Positions 33,089 to 42,546 of a stretch of DNA of 64,000 bases are shown piece after piece. The stretch is taken from contig NZ_CP029197.1 in assembly GCF_008639165.1 (NCBI RefSeq), positions 7,320,001 to 7,384,000 on the forward strand. The letters run 5' to 3'. The notes under the pieces were generated by a model. The model did no database searches. It saw only the letters and a list, made by a program, of their open reading frames with translations, and was not told the origin of the DNA. The stretch is from Streptomyces venezuelae ATCC 10712. GTDB taxonomy: Bacteria > Actinomycetota > Actinomycetes > Streptomycetales > Streptomycetaceae. Positions within the stretch are counted from its first letter, which is position 1; each line of letters starts with the position of its first letter. Position numbers and translations under genes: made by a program.

Positions 33089-34333
33089 TCAGGCACCCGC
33101 CCTGCGCTTGTTCCACACGTCGAAGCCGACCGCCGCGAGCAGCACGAGGCCCTTGATGACCTGCTGCCAGTCGGTGCCCACCCCGACGAGGTTCATGCCG
33201 TTGTTGAGGACGCCGAGGACCAGGCCGCCGATGATGGCTCCCAGGACGGTCCCGACTCCACCGCTCATCGACGCCCCGCCGATGAACGCGGCGGCGATGG
33301 CCTCCAGTTCGAAGTTCACGCCCGCCTTCGGCGAGGCCGCGTTGAAGCGCGCGGCAAAGACGAGCCCGGCGAGCGCCGCGAGCATTCCCATGTTGAGGAA
33401 CACGGCGAAGGTCACCTTCTTGTCCTTGACCCCGGACAGCTTGGCGGCCGGCAGGTTCCCCCCGATCGCGTACACGTGGCGGCCGATCACCGCGTTGCGC
33501 ATCACGTAACCGAAGCCGACCAGCAGCGCGGCCAGGATCAGGAGCACCACGGGGGCGCCCTTGTAGCTCGCGAGCAGCAGGGTGGTGACCACGACGGCGG
33601 CGACCAGTGCCGTCAGCTTCAGCGCGAACAGGCCCGTGGGAAGCGGCTCCAGAGCGAACGCGCGCTGGCGACGGCGGTCGCGCACCTCCTGGAACACCAC
33701 GTAGGCGACCAGTCCCAGGCCGAGGAGCAGGGTCCCGTTGTGGTAGTTGGTCTCCGGCCCCACCTCCGGCAGGAAGCCGTTGGCGACCTTCTGCAGTCCG
33801 TCCGGGAACGGGCCGAGCGTCTGGCCCTTGAGGAAGATCTCCGTGAGCCCGCGGAACAGCAGCATGCCGGCGAGGGTCACGATGAACGACGGTATGCCGA
33901 CGTACGCGATGAAGAAGCCCTGCAGGGCTCCGGCGACGGCGCCCAGCAGCAGGGTGAGGAGCACCGCGACGGGCCAGGCCACATGGTGCTGGACCATGAG
34001 CACCGCCCCGATGCCGCCGACCAGGGCCATCAGGGAGCCCACGGACAGGTCGATGTGCCCGGAGATGATGACGATCATCATGCCGATGGCCAGGATGAGG
34101 ATGTAGCTGTTCTGCAGCACCAGGTTGGAGACGTTCCGCGGCAGCAGGAGGTCGCCACCCGTCCAGATCTGGAACAGGAGCACGATCAGGGCGAGCGCGA
34201 AGAGCATCCCGTACTGGCGCATGTTCCGCCGTACGCCGTCCAGGAGCACCCGGGCCAGCGGTGCCCCGGTGGACGGAGCCCCGCGGCCCGGGGGCGCGGG
34301 CGTGGTCGATTTCGTGCTGACGTCGGTGCTCAT
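33089..34333 (-). CDS. mmsB: multiple-monosaccharide ABC permease, GguB/MmsB-like
   Basis: 414 residues; about eleven hydrophobic segments. CUT2 motif GMMIVIISGHIDLSVGSLMAL, GIPSFIVTLAGMLLFRGL, ELEAIAAAFIGGASMSGG and NNGMNLVGVGTDWQQVIKG are typical of the GguB/MmsB permease that pairs with ChvE. The single permease forms a homodimer. Its ATG overlaps the ATPase stop by 4 bp. Last gene of a leftward three-gene importer. Confidence 0.9.
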   Translation of the reverse strand: MSTDVSTKSTTPAPPGRGAPSTGAPLARVLLDGVRRNMRQYGMLFALALIVLLFQIWTGGDLLLPRNVSNLVLQNSYILILAIGMMIVIISGHIDLSVGSLMALVGGIGAVLMVQHHVAWPVAVLLTLLLGAVAGALQGFFIAYVGIPSFIVTLAGMLLFRGLTEIFLKGQTLGPFPDGLQKVANGFLPEVGPETNYHNGTLLLGLGLVAYVVFQEVRDRRRQRAFALEPLPTGLFALKLTALVAAVVVTTLLLASYKGAPVVLLILAALLVGFGYVMRNAVIGRHVYAIGGNLPAAKLSGVKDKKVTFAVFLNMGMLAALAGLVFAARFNAASPKAGVNFELEAIAAAFIGGASMSGGVGTVLGAIIGGLVLGVLNNGMNLVGVGTDWQQVIKGLVLLAAVGFDVWNKRRAGA

Positions 34334-35967
34334 GCCTGGTGTCCTTCGCTGGAGGCGGCGCCTGCGGTGACCGCCGGTGGTGCGGGGGTGTCCTGTGTCA
34401 TGTGCCGCATCAGGACTTCCTGGGTGGCGTCCTCGCGGGCGACTTCGCCGGTCAGCCGGCCCGCCGCCATGGTGTAGATGCGGTCGCACATGCCGAGCAG
34501 TTCGGGCAGCTCGGAGGAGATGAGGAGAATCGCCTTGCCCTCGGCGGCGAGCCGGTCGATCACGGTGTAGATCTCGAACTTGGCTCCCACGTCGACCCCG
34601 CGGGTGGGCTCGTCGAGGATGAGGACGTCCGGCCCGGCGAGGATCCACTTGCTGAGAACGACCTTCTGCTGGTTGCCGCCGGAGAGGCGGCCGACCGGCT
34701 CGAGGACGTTCGGAGCCTTGATGTTCATCGTCCGCCGGTACCGTTCGGCCACCTTGCGCTCCTCGTGCCCGTCGACGACGCCGCGGCGGGCGAGGGCGCC
34801 GAGGGACGCGAGCGAGATGTTCCGGCTCACGGAGTCCCCGAGGTTCAGCCCGTAGTGCTTGCGGTCCTCGGTGACGTACGCGATGCCCTGGGCGACCGCC
34901 TCGGGGACCGTGCGCGTCCGTACCTCACGGCCGTCCTTGAGTACGGTGCCCCGCTCGTAGTGGCCGTAGGAACGGCCGAAGACGCTCATCGCGAGTTCGG
35001 TCCGGCCGGCACCCATGAGTCCCGCGACGCCGACGATCTCCCCGCGGCGGACCTGGAGCGAGACCCCGTCGACGGCCTTGCGGCCGCGGTCGAGGGGGTG
35101 ACGTACGGTCCAGTCCCGGATCTCCAGGACCGGGCCGGCGTCGGCCGGGCCCTCGTACGGCGTGCGGTCGGGGAACCGGCTGTCGAGGTCCCGCCCCACC
35201 ATGCCGCGGATGATGCGTTCCTCGGTGGTGGCGGGATCCCTGACGTCGAGGGTCTCGATGGAGCGCCCGTCGCGCAGGATGGTGACGGAGTCGGCGATCC
35301 GGGCGATCTCGTTCAGCTTGTGCGAGATGATGATCGACGTGATGCCCTGGCTCTTCAGCTCCCGCATCAGCCGCAGCAGCTTCGCACTGTCCTCGTCGTT
35401 CAGCGCCGCGGTGGGCTCGTCGAGGATCAGCAGGCGGACGTCCTTCGCCAGCGCCTTCGCGATCTCCACGAGCTGCTGCTTGCCGACACCGATGTCGGCG
35501 ACCCGGGTCTCGGGGTGCTCGTCGAGCCCGACGCGCCTGAGCAGTTCGGAAGCACGGCGCAGCGCCTCGTTCCAGTCGATGACCCCGCGCCGGGACGGCT
35601 CGTTGCCGAGGAAGACGTTCTCGGCGATCGACAGATAGGGGACGAGCGCGAGCTCCTGGTGGATGATGACGATGCCGCGCTGTTCACTTGCCCTGATGTC
35701 CTTGAACCGGCACGGCTCGCCCTCGAAGAGGATCTCTCCCTCGTAGGTGCCGTGCGGGTGGACGCCGGACAGGACCTTCATGAGCGTCGACTTGCCGGCA
35801 CCGTTCTCTCCGCACAGGGCGTGCACCTCGCCGCGCTCCACGGACAGGGTCACGTCGGACAGTGCTCTGACCCCGGGGAAGGTCTTGACGATGGACCGCA
35901 TCTCGAGGACGGGGCCGGCCGGGGGCGGGGCGGAGACGGGGACCGAGTGGGCCGGGGCGGGCGTCAC
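34330..35967 (-). CDS. mmsA: multiple-monosaccharide ABC ATPase, GguA/MmsA-like
   Basis: 545 residues; GTG 35967 overlaps the binding-protein stop (GTGA). Two NBDs: GENGAGKSTLMKVLSGVHPH with signature-like IGVGKQQLVEIAKAL and LLILDEPTAALND in the first; GLMGAGRTELAMSVFG, RLSGGNQQKVVLSKWI and LILDEPTRGVDVGAKFEIY in the second. The NIKAPN segment is typical of GguA. Powers import of pentoses or hexoses bound by the ChvE-like protein. Confidence 0.92.
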   Translation of the reverse strand: MTPAPAHSVPVSAPPPAGPVLEMRSIVKTFPGVRALSDVTLSVERGEVHALCGENGAGKSTLMKVLSGVHPHGTYEGEILFEGEPCRFKDIRASEQRGIVIIHQELALVPYLSIAENVFLGNEPSRRGVIDWNEALRRASELLRRVGLDEHPETRVADIGVGKQQLVEIAKALAKDVRLLILDEPTAALNDEDSAKLLRLMRELKSQGITSIIISHKLNEIARIADSVTILRDGRSIETLDVRDPATTEERIIRGMVGRDLDSRFPDRTPYEGPADAGPVLEIRDWTVRHPLDRGRKAVDGVSLQVRRGEIVGVAGLMGAGRTELAMSVFGRSYGHYERGTVLKDGREVRTRTVPEAVAQGIAYVTEDRKHYGLNLGDSVSRNISLASLGALARRGVVDGHEERKVAERYRRTMNIKAPNVLEPVGRLSGGNQQKVVLSKWILAGPDVLILDEPTRGVDVGAKFEIYTVIDRLAAEGKAILLISSELPELLGMCDRIYTMAAGRLTGEVAREDATQEVLMRHMTQDTPAPPAVTAGAASSEGHQA

Positions 35968-37073
35968 CGCAGTTCCTCGGCCTTGATGTAGCCCGAGTCG
36001 ACCAGGACCTTCCGGTAGTTCGACTTGTCGACGCTGACCGGGTCGAGCAGGAAGGCGGGGACCACCTTCTTGCCGTTGTCGTACGTGGCGTCGTCGTTGA
36101 TCTCGGGCTTCTTGCCGGCGAGTACGGCCGTCACCATGTCGGCCGCGACCTGCGCGAGTGCGCGGGTGTCCTTGTAGACGGTCTGCGTCTGCTGGCCCGC
36201 GATGATCGACTTCACGGAGGCGACCTCCGCGTCCTGGCCGGTGACGACCGGCAGCGGCTTGGCGGCGCTCCCGTAGTCGTCGGACTTCAGGGCGGACAGG
36301 ATGCCGATGGAGATGCCGTCGTAGGGGGAGAGCACGGCGTCGACCCGGGCGGTGGAGTACGCGGAGGTCAGCAGGTCGTCCATGCGCTTCTGCGCCGTCC
36401 CTCCGTCCCAGCGCAGCGTGGTGACCTGGTTGAGCTGGGTCTGCTGGGACCGTACGACGAGCTGCTTCTTGTCGAGGTAGGGCTTCAGCACCTTCATGGC
36501 GCCGTTGAAGAAGTACTTGGTGTTGTTGTCGTCGTTGGACCCGGCGAACAGCTCGATGTTGAAGGGGCCCTTCTTCGAGCCGGCCTTCAGCCCCAGCTTC
36601 TCGACGATGTACGTGGCCTGGAGCTCGCCGACCTTCTCGTTGTCGAAGGAGGCGTAGTAGTCGACGTGCGGGGAGCCCAGGATGAGCCGGTCGTAGGAGA
36701 TGACCGGGATGTGGGCGTCGGCCGCCTGCTGCAGGACGTTGGACAGGGCCTCGCCGTTGATGGCGGCCACGACCAGGGCGTCGACGCCCTGGGTGATCAT
36801 GTTCTCGATCTGGGCGACCTGCTGGTCGGGGTCGTCCTCGCCGTACTGCAGGGTCGTGGCGAAGCCGGCCTTCTTCAGGCTTTCGGTCATGTTGCGGCCG
36901 TCGGCGATCCACCGCTCGGAGGACTTGGTGGGCATCGCGATGCCGATGGTGAGGTCCTTCGTGTCCTTCGACTCCTGGCTGCCGCCCTCGCTGTTCTGCC
37001 CGCAGGCTGTCAGGAGCAGGGCACAGCCGGTGGTTACGGCCAGGAGGGCGGATGCGGATCGGAACTTCTTCAT
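35964..37073 (-). CDS. chvE: multiple-monosaccharide-binding lipoprotein, ChvE-like
   Basis: 369 residues. Signal peptide with lipobox LLTAC. ChvE-type pattern: IGIAMPTKSSERWIADGRNM, YGEDDPDQQVAQIENMITQG, YDRLILGSPHVDYYASFDNE, FAGSNDDNNTKYFFNGAM and SPYDGISIGILSALK. ChvE proteins bind L-arabinose, D-xylose, glucose and galactose. The gene heads the leftward importer and is divergent from a LacI gene, with an ara-type operator at 37210-37225 between them. Confidence 0.92.
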   Translation of the reverse strand: MKKFRSASALLAVTTGCALLLTACGQNSEGGSQESKDTKDLTIGIAMPTKSSERWIADGRNMTESLKKAGFATTLQYGEDDPDQQVAQIENMITQGVDALVVAAINGEALSNVLQQAADAHIPVISYDRLILGSPHVDYYASFDNEKVGELQATYIVEKLGLKAGSKKGPFNIELFAGSNDDNNTKYFFNGAMKVLKPYLDKKQLVVRSQQTQLNQVTTLRWDGGTAQKRMDDLLTSAYSTARVDAVLSPYDGISIGILSALKSDDYGSAAKPLPVVTGQDAEVASVKSIIAGQQTQTVYKDTRALAQVAADMVTAVLAGKKPEINDDATYDNGKKVVPAFLLDPVSVDKSNYRKVLVDSGYIKAEELR

Positions 37074-37209
37074 GGGTTACCTGGCAATCCCGTCGTCGAG
37101 GGCGGCTCCGGCCGGGGGACGGGCTCGGCGGCGGCGCGTGTCCTCGCACCACCGGGACCGCACCGTTCCGGCTGGGTGGCCAGGGCGTCGGCACCCCGGT
37201 CGAGGTAGA

Positions 37210-37225
37210 TTGTTAGCGCTCACAA
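37210..37225. promoter_or_regulatory. ara-type LacI operator between chvE and the lacI-type gene
   Basis: TTGTTAGCGCTCACAA, within the 226-bp divergent promoter region. It is placed to act on the importer operon and on the regulator gene itself. Confidence 0.78.
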
Positions 37226-37299
37226 CAGAGTGATACAAGAGGCGCTAAGGTTTTTCTCGTATCGATACACAGGCGTAAGCAGGGAGAAGGGAGGCGAAC

Positions 37300-38346
37300 G
37301 TGGCGCATCCCGCGGAAGACGTCCGCCCGCCGACGATGGCCGACGTCGCACGCGAGGCGGGGGTCTCCCACCAGACCGTCTCCCGGGTGCTGAGCGATCA
37401 CCCCAACGTGCGCGCGGCCACCCGGGAACAGGTCACCCTCGCCATCGAGCGGCTCGGCTACCGTCGCAACTCCGCCGCCCGCGCCCTGGTGACGCGCCGT
37501 ACGAGGACGCTGGGCGTCATCGCCGTCAACACCGCCCTGTACGGCCCCGCCAGCACCCTGACCGGCCTGGAGGAGGCGGCCAGGGAGCAGGGCTACCTCG
37601 TCTCGACCGTCAGTCTGCGCACCGGAGAGGGACAGGGGCTCAAGGACGCCATCGACCACCTCGCGTCCTGGGGCGTGGAGGGCGTCGTCGCCATCACCCC
37701 GCAACGCTCGCACGTGCAGGCGCTCGCCGAACTGGACGCGCCCTTCCCCGTGGTCACCGTGGAGGGCGGTCATCAGCTCGACCTTCCCGGGGTCTCCCTC
37801 GACCAGGAACTCGGCGCCCGCATGGTCACGGAGCACCTGCTCGCCGCCGGCCACGGCAACGTCTGGCACGTGGCGGGTCCCGACGACTGGCTGGAGAGCG
37901 AGGCCCGCACCGCGGGATGGCGCACCGTCCTGGAAGAGAGCGGCATCCGCCCCCCGCGCGTACTGACGGGGGACTGGAGCCCGCTGTCCGGGTACCGCGC
38001 GGGACAGGAACTCGCGGGACTCGCCCTGGCCCGCCGCGGGGCGACACCGGTCACGGCCGTCTTCGTCGCCAACGACCAGATGGCGCTCGGCGTCCTGCGG
38101 GCGCTGCGGGAGGGCGGGATCCGCACCCCCGGGCAGGTCGCCGTCGCCGGATTCGACGACATCCCGGAGGCCGAGTTCTTCCCTCCGCCGCTGACGACGG
38201 TCCGCCAGGACTTCGCCGCCATCGGGCGCCGGAGCATCGGGCTCCTGGTGGACCACATCGAGGGTCGCGCCCGGAAGGCCGAGCACCTCCTGGTGGAACC
38301 CCAGCTCATCATGCGCGCGAGCACGCGGCCCTCGAACGAGTCCTGA
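37300..38346 (+). CDS. LacI-family regulator of arabinose genes (probable)
   Basis: 348 residues; GTG 37300 with GGGAGG. DNA-binding domain TMADVAREAGVSHQTVSRVL plus hinge RRNSAARALVTRRTRTLGVI; effector domain with VFVANDQMALGVL, AGFDDIPEAEFF and PPLTTVRQDF. The YQTVSRVL-type recognition helix is common for operators centred on CG. The recurrent TTGTTAGCGCTCACAA site lies next to its own gene, the ChvE-like importer, araB and the YtfQ-like importer, so it is the best candidate for the arabinose repressor (inference). Confidence 0.82.
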   Translation: MAHPAEDVRPPTMADVAREAGVSHQTVSRVLSDHPNVRAATREQVTLAIERLGYRRNSAARALVTRRTRTLGVIAVNTALYGPASTLTGLEEAAREQGYLVSTVSLRTGEGQGLKDAIDHLASWGVEGVVAITPQRSHVQALAELDAPFPVVTVEGGHQLDLPGVSLDQELGARMVTEHLLAAGHGNVWHVAGPDDWLESEARTAGWRTVLEESGIRPPRVLTGDWSPLSGYRAGQELAGLALARRGATPVTAVFVANDQMALGVLRALREGGIRTPGQVAVAGFDDIPEAEFFPPPLTTVRQDFAAIGRRSIGLLVDHIEGRARKAEHLLVEPQLIMRASTRPSNES

Positions 38347-38439
38347 CGCGGGGGGCGGGCTCTCGCCACCGCCTAGTGGAGGCCGGTGGCAGGCCTCCTG
38401 TTCGCAGTGCCGTAGTGCCGCCGTGCCTCCGTCCGGGGC

Positions 38440-38660
38440 CTGCCGTCTGTCGACCGGCGGTCGGCGCCCGACGGTCGGCGTCTGGCGCCCGGCCGCGCAC
38501 GCGCGAGGCGTCCGACGTCGGCGTCTGGCGCCCGATGGCCGGCATCTGGCGACCGGGCGCGCACGCGCGAGGCGTCCGACGGCCGACGTCCGTCGCCCGA
38601 TGGGCCGGCGTCTGGCACCTAACGGCCGGCGTCTGGCGATCGGGCGCGCACGCGCCGCGG
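38440..38660. repeat. GC-rich diverged repeats, family A
   Basis: Imperfect reiteration of segments containing GGCGTCTGGCG and GGCGCGCACGCGCGAGGCGTCCGAC, seen at least three times. No gene is credible; the long overlapping frames on both strands result from repeat composition. Confidence 0.65.
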
Positions 38661-38699
38661 TCCGCCCGCGCAAGCCCTCCGTCGACCGTTCCGTCCGCT

Positions 38700-39065
38700 C
38701 GTCTCCCGCCGGGCCGGCCGCGACGCCGAGGCCGTCTGCGCCGGGCCGGCCGCGACGCCCGGCCCGTCTCCAACGGGTCGGCCGCGACGCTCGGGGCCGT
38801 CTCCCACCCGGGTCGGCCGCGACGCCTGGGGGCCGTCTCCACCGGGTCGACCGTGACGCCGAGGCCGTCTCCACCGGGTCGACCGTGACGCGCGGGGCCG
38901 TCTCCTCCGGGCCGGCCGTGATGCGCGGGGCCGTCTCCTCCGGGCGGCCACGACGCCGAGGCCGTCTCCACCGGCCCGGCCGCAACGCCGACGCCGTCTC
39001 CACCGGGCCGGCCGCGACGCGCCAGGCCGTCTGCACCGGGCCGTTCGCGACACCCGGGCCGTCTC
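38700..39065. repeat. ~33-bp tandem repeats, family B
   Basis: About eleven diverged copies of a unit like GCCGTCTCCACCGGG followed by TCGGCCGCGACGCC, mean period near 33 bases. With family A this fills most of the 867-bp gap 38347-39213 between the regulator and araB. All frames stay open because the period is a multiple of three; none has an RBS or a protein-like composition. Confidence 0.75.
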
Positions 39066-39076
39066 CAGGCCGACAG

Positions 39077-39088
39077 GTGAGCGCTCAC
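39077..39088. promoter_or_regulatory. auxiliary palindromic operator upstream of araB
   Basis: GTGAGCGCTCAC, a perfect 12-base palindrome made of two copies of the GTGAGCG half-site used in the ara-type operators, 75 bases upstream of the main site. Fits a LacI-type auxiliary operator. Confidence 0.6.
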
Positions 39089-39151
39089 TTCAGAAGCCCG
39101 TCTTCCCGCCGAAAGTTCGGCAAGAACTGCACGCAGCTCTTGTCCAGACTG

Positions 39152-39169
39152 ATTGTGAGCGTTAACAAT
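39152..39169. promoter_or_regulatory. ara-type LacI operator of araBAD
   Basis: ATTGTGAGCGTTAACAAT, 45 bases upstream of the araB start, in an AT-rich patch after the repeat block. It is the reverse complement form of the sites before both importers. Confidence 0.8.
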
Positions 39170-39213
39170 CAGGGTGCTTCTCCGGCCTTGTTCATGACGA
39201 GAGAGACCGCATC

Positions 39214-40920
39214 GTGACCACACGCACCCCTTCCGGCCCCGCAGCCCCGCAGCATCCCGAGGCATGCACCATCGGAGTCGACTTCGGCACCCTCTCCGGG
39301 CGCGCCGTCGTGGTCAGGGTCCGGGACGGCGCAGAACTCGGTTCGGCGGTCCACGAGTACCGTCACGCGGTCATCGAGGACCACCTTCCCTCCACCGGCG
39401 CCCCCCTGCCCCCCGACTGGGCCCTGCAGCACCCCGAGGACTGGCGCGACGTCCTGCGTACCGCCGTACCCGCGGCGCTCGCCGACGCCGGAGTCGACCC
39501 GGACCGCGTCATCGGCATCGCCACCGACTTCACCGCCTGCACGGTCCTGCCGACCACCCCGGACGGCACCCCGCTCGCCCTGACGCCCGAGTGGGCCGAC
39601 CGCCCGCACGCCTGGCCCAAGCTGTGGAAGCACCACGCGGCCCAGGAGCAGGCCGACCGCATCAATGCCCTCGCCCACGCCCGCGGTGAGAAGTGGATCG
39701 CACGGTACGGCGGCAAGATCTCCTCCGAGTGGCAGTACGCCAAGGCCCTCCAGCTCCTCGAAGAGGACCCCGCCGTCTACGCCGCCTGCGCCCGCTGGAT
39801 CGAGGCGGCCGACTGGATCGTCTGGCAGCTGACCGGCACCGAGTCCCGCAACACCTGCACCGCCGGCTACAAGGGCATCCACCAGGACGGGACGTACCCC
39901 TCGCCCGCCTTCCTCGCCGGACTCCACCCGGACTTCGCCGACTTCCCCGCCACCCGCCTGGAGCACCCCCTGTCCCCGCTGGGCTCCCGCGTCGGCACCC
40001 TGAGCGGCCGGGCCGCGCACTGGACCGGTCTTCCCGAGGGCATCGCCGTCGCGGCGGGCAACGTCGACGCCCACGTGGCCGCACCCGCGGCGGGCGCCGT
40101 GGAGAACGGCCGGATGCTCGCCATCATGGGCACCTCCACCTGCCACGTGCTCAACGGCGCCACCCTCGCCGAGGTCCCCGGCATCTGCGGGGTCGTCGAC
40201 GGCGGCATCGTCGAGGGCGCCTACGGTTACGAGGCCGGTCAGAGCGCGGTCGGCGACATCTTCGCCTGGTGGCTCCGCCAGGGCGTCCCGGACCACTACC
40301 GCGCCGAGGCCGAGGAGTCGGGCGAGGACCTCCACGGACTCCTGACCCGCAAGGCCGCGGACCAGCCGGTCGGCGCGCACGGCCTGGTCGCCCTGGACTG
40401 GATGAACGGCAACCGTTCCACCCTGGTCGACCACCACCTCTCCGGCGTCATCGCCGGCCTCACCCTCGACACCCGCCCCGAAGACGTCTACCGGGCCCTG
40501 CTCGAATCCACCGCGTACGGCACCCGGATGATCGTCGAGACCTTCGAGGGCGGCGGCATCCCCGTCGAGGAGTTCATCGTCACCGGGGGACTGAAGAAGA
40601 ACGCGCTGCTCATGCAGATCTACGCCGACGTGCTCCGCCGCCCCGTCTCCGTCGGCACCTCCGAGCAGGGGCCGGCGCTCGGCTCCGCCATCCACGCCGC
40701 CGTCGCCGCGGGCGCCTACCCCGACGTCCGCTCCGCCGCTTCCGTGATGGGCAGCGTCCAGCGCCACGCGTACGTGCCCGATCCCGCCCGGGCGGACGCC
40801 TACGACGCGCTGTTCCAGGAGTACCGCGCCCTGCACGACCACTTCGGTACCGGAGCGGACCTCCTCCTGCACCGCCTGCGACGCATCCGCAACACCGCCC
40901 GCCTCGTCACCACCGGCTGA
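39214..40920 (+). CDS. araB: ribulokinase
   Basis: 568 residues, the usual AraB length; GTG 39214 overlaps a 7-codon frame (39194-39217) as GTGA. FGGY-kinase features: VDFGTLSGRAVVV at the N-terminus, the catalytic-region DFTACTVLP, MGTSTCHVLNG, and the signature GLVALDWMNGNRSTLVD, ending with FIVTGGLKKNALLMQIYADV. Phosphorylates L-ribulose using ATP. First gene of araB-araA-araD. Confidence 0.95.
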   Translation: MTTRTPSGPAAPQHPEACTIGVDFGTLSGRAVVVRVRDGAELGSAVHEYRHAVIEDHLPSTGAPLPPDWALQHPEDWRDVLRTAVPAALADAGVDPDRVIGIATDFTACTVLPTTPDGTPLALTPEWADRPHAWPKLWKHHAAQEQADRINALAHARGEKWIARYGGKISSEWQYAKALQLLEEDPAVYAACARWIEAADWIVWQLTGTESRNTCTAGYKGIHQDGTYPSPAFLAGLHPDFADFPATRLEHPLSPLGSRVGTLSGRAAHWTGLPEGIAVAAGNVDAHVAAPAAGAVENGRMLAIMGTSTCHVLNGATLAEVPGICGVVDGGIVEGAYGYEAGQSAVGDIFAWWLRQGVPDHYRAEAEESGEDLHGLLTRKAADQPVGAHGLVALDWMNGNRSTLVDHHLSGVIAGLTLDTRPEDVYRALLESTAYGTRMIVETFEGGGIPVEEFIVTGGLKKNALLMQIYADVLRRPVSVGTSEQGPALGSAIHAAVAAGAYPDVRSAASVMGSVQRHAYVPDPARADAYDALFQEYRALHDHFGTGADLLLHRLRRIRNTARLVTTG

Positions 40921-40993
40921 CCGGGCCGCCGCCCCCGCCGACCTCCGTCGGCGCGACCTCTCCGCCCCCGCACCTCCGAGGAGCACACCCGAC

Positions 40994-42502
40994 ATGACGC
41001 TCGCCCAGCCCGACCGCGAGATCTGGTTTCTCACCGGAAGCCAGGCCCTCTACGGCGACGAGACCCTGGCCCAGGTCGCCGACCAGTCCCGCGCCATCTG
41101 CGACACCCTCGCCAGGCAGCCCCGGATGACCGTCCGCGTGGTGTGGAAGCCGGTTCTCACCGACGCGGCCGCCATCCGCGCGATCTGCCTGGAGGCCAAC
41201 GCCGACGACCGCTGCATCGGTCTCATCGCCTGGATGCACACCTTCTCCCCGGCCAAGATGTGGATCGCCGGCCTCGACGCCCTGAGCAAGCCCCTGCTCC
41301 ACCTGCACACCCAAGCCAACCGCCAACTGCCCTGGTCCACCATCGACATGGACTTCATGAACCTGAACCAGGCCGCCCACGGCGACCGCGAGTTCGGCTT
41401 CGTCCAGACCCGCCTCGGTGTCCCGCGCAAGACCGTGGCGGGCCACGTCTCCACCCCCGAGGTCGTCGACCGCATCGCCGGCTGGGCCCGGGCGGCGGTC
41501 GGCCGCTCCGAGCTCACCACCCTCAAGCTCGCCAGGTTCGGCGACAACATGCGCGACGTCGCCGTCACCGAGGGCGACAAGGTCGAGGCGCAGCTGCGGT
41601 TCGGGGTCTCGGTCAACACGTACGGCGTCAACGACCTCGTCGCCGCGGTCGACGCCGCCGACGAGGACACCGTCACCGCCCTCGTCAAGGAGTACCAGGA
41701 CCTCTACACCCTCGCGCCCGAGCTGCGGCCCGGCGGCGAGCGCCACGCATCCCTGCGCTACGCCGCCCGCGTCGAAGCCGGTCTGCGCACCTTCCTCACG
41801 GAAGGCGGGTTCCGCGCCTTCACCACCAACTTCGAGGACCTCGGCGGTCTGCGCCAGCTGCCCGGCCTCGCCGTGCAGCGCCTGATGGCGGACGGTTACG
41901 GCTTCGGCGGCGAAGGCGACTGGAAGACCTCCACGCTGCTGCGCGCGTTGAAGGCCATGGCCCACGGCCTGCCCGGCGGCACCTCCTTCATGGAGGACTA
42001 CACCTACGACCTCACGCCGGGCCGGGAACTCATCCTCGGCGCCCACATGCTGGAGGTTTGCCCCTCCCTCACGACGGCCACGCCCCGCTGTGAGATCCAC
42101 CCGCTCGGCATCGGCGGACGCGAGGACCCGGTCCGTCTCGTCTTCGACGCGGATCCCGGTCCGGCCGTCGTCGTCGGTCTCGCCGACATGGGCGACCGGT
42201 TCCGCCTCGTCGCCAACCACATCGACGTCGTCGCCCCGCCCGAGCCGCTGCCCAAGCTCCCCGTCGCCCGGGCCGTCTGGCGCCCCCGTCCCGACCTGCG
42301 CACCTCCACCGAGGCCTGGCTGACGGCCGGAGCGCCGCACCACACCGTCCTGACCACCGCCCTCGGCGGCGAGGAGCTCGACGACCTCGCCGAGATGCTG
42401 CGGACCGAACTCGCCGTCATCGACGAGGACACCACCGTCCGGACCTTCACGCGCGAGCTGCGCTGGAACCAGGCGTACCACCGTCTGGCCCAGAGCCTGT
42501 GA
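40994..42502 (+). CDS. araA: L-arabinose isomerase
   Basis: 502 residues; ATG 40994 with GAGGAG. Opens EIWFLTGSQALYGDETL and contains CIGLIAWMHTFSPAKMWI, LLHLHTQANRQLPW, the catalytic Glu in FLTEGGFRAFTTNFEDL, GDWKTSTLLRALKAM, TSFMEDYTYDL and metal ligands in HMLEVCPSL. Converts L-arabinose to L-ribulose with Mn. Second gene of the ara operon. Confidence 0.97.
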   Translation: MTLAQPDREIWFLTGSQALYGDETLAQVADQSRAICDTLARQPRMTVRVVWKPVLTDAAAIRAICLEANADDRCIGLIAWMHTFSPAKMWIAGLDALSKPLLHLHTQANRQLPWSTIDMDFMNLNQAAHGDREFGFVQTRLGVPRKTVAGHVSTPEVVDRIAGWARAAVGRSELTTLKLARFGDNMRDVAVTEGDKVEAQLRFGVSVNTYGVNDLVAAVDAADEDTVTALVKEYQDLYTLAPELRPGGERHASLRYAARVEAGLRTFLTEGGFRAFTTNFEDLGGLRQLPGLAVQRLMADGYGFGGEGDWKTSTLLRALKAMAHGLPGGTSFMEDYTYDLTPGRELILGAHMLEVCPSLTTATPRCEIHPLGIGGREDPVRLVFDADPGPAVVVGLADMGDRFRLVANHIDVVAPPEPLPKLPVARAVWRPRPDLRTSTEAWLTAGAPHHTVLTTALGGEELDDLAEMLRTELAVIDEDTTVRTFTRELRWNQAYHRLAQSL

Positions 42503-42546
42503 GCACCCCCGCCACCCCCGCCACTCCCACGAGGACGGAGCCCTCC

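Noticed and set aside
38309..39265. Long open frames on both strands between the LacI gene and araB (up to ~318 aa)
   Set aside because: They exist in several phases at once, are Arg/Gly/Pro/Ala monotony caused by ~33-bp repeats, and have no RBS or recognisable fold.
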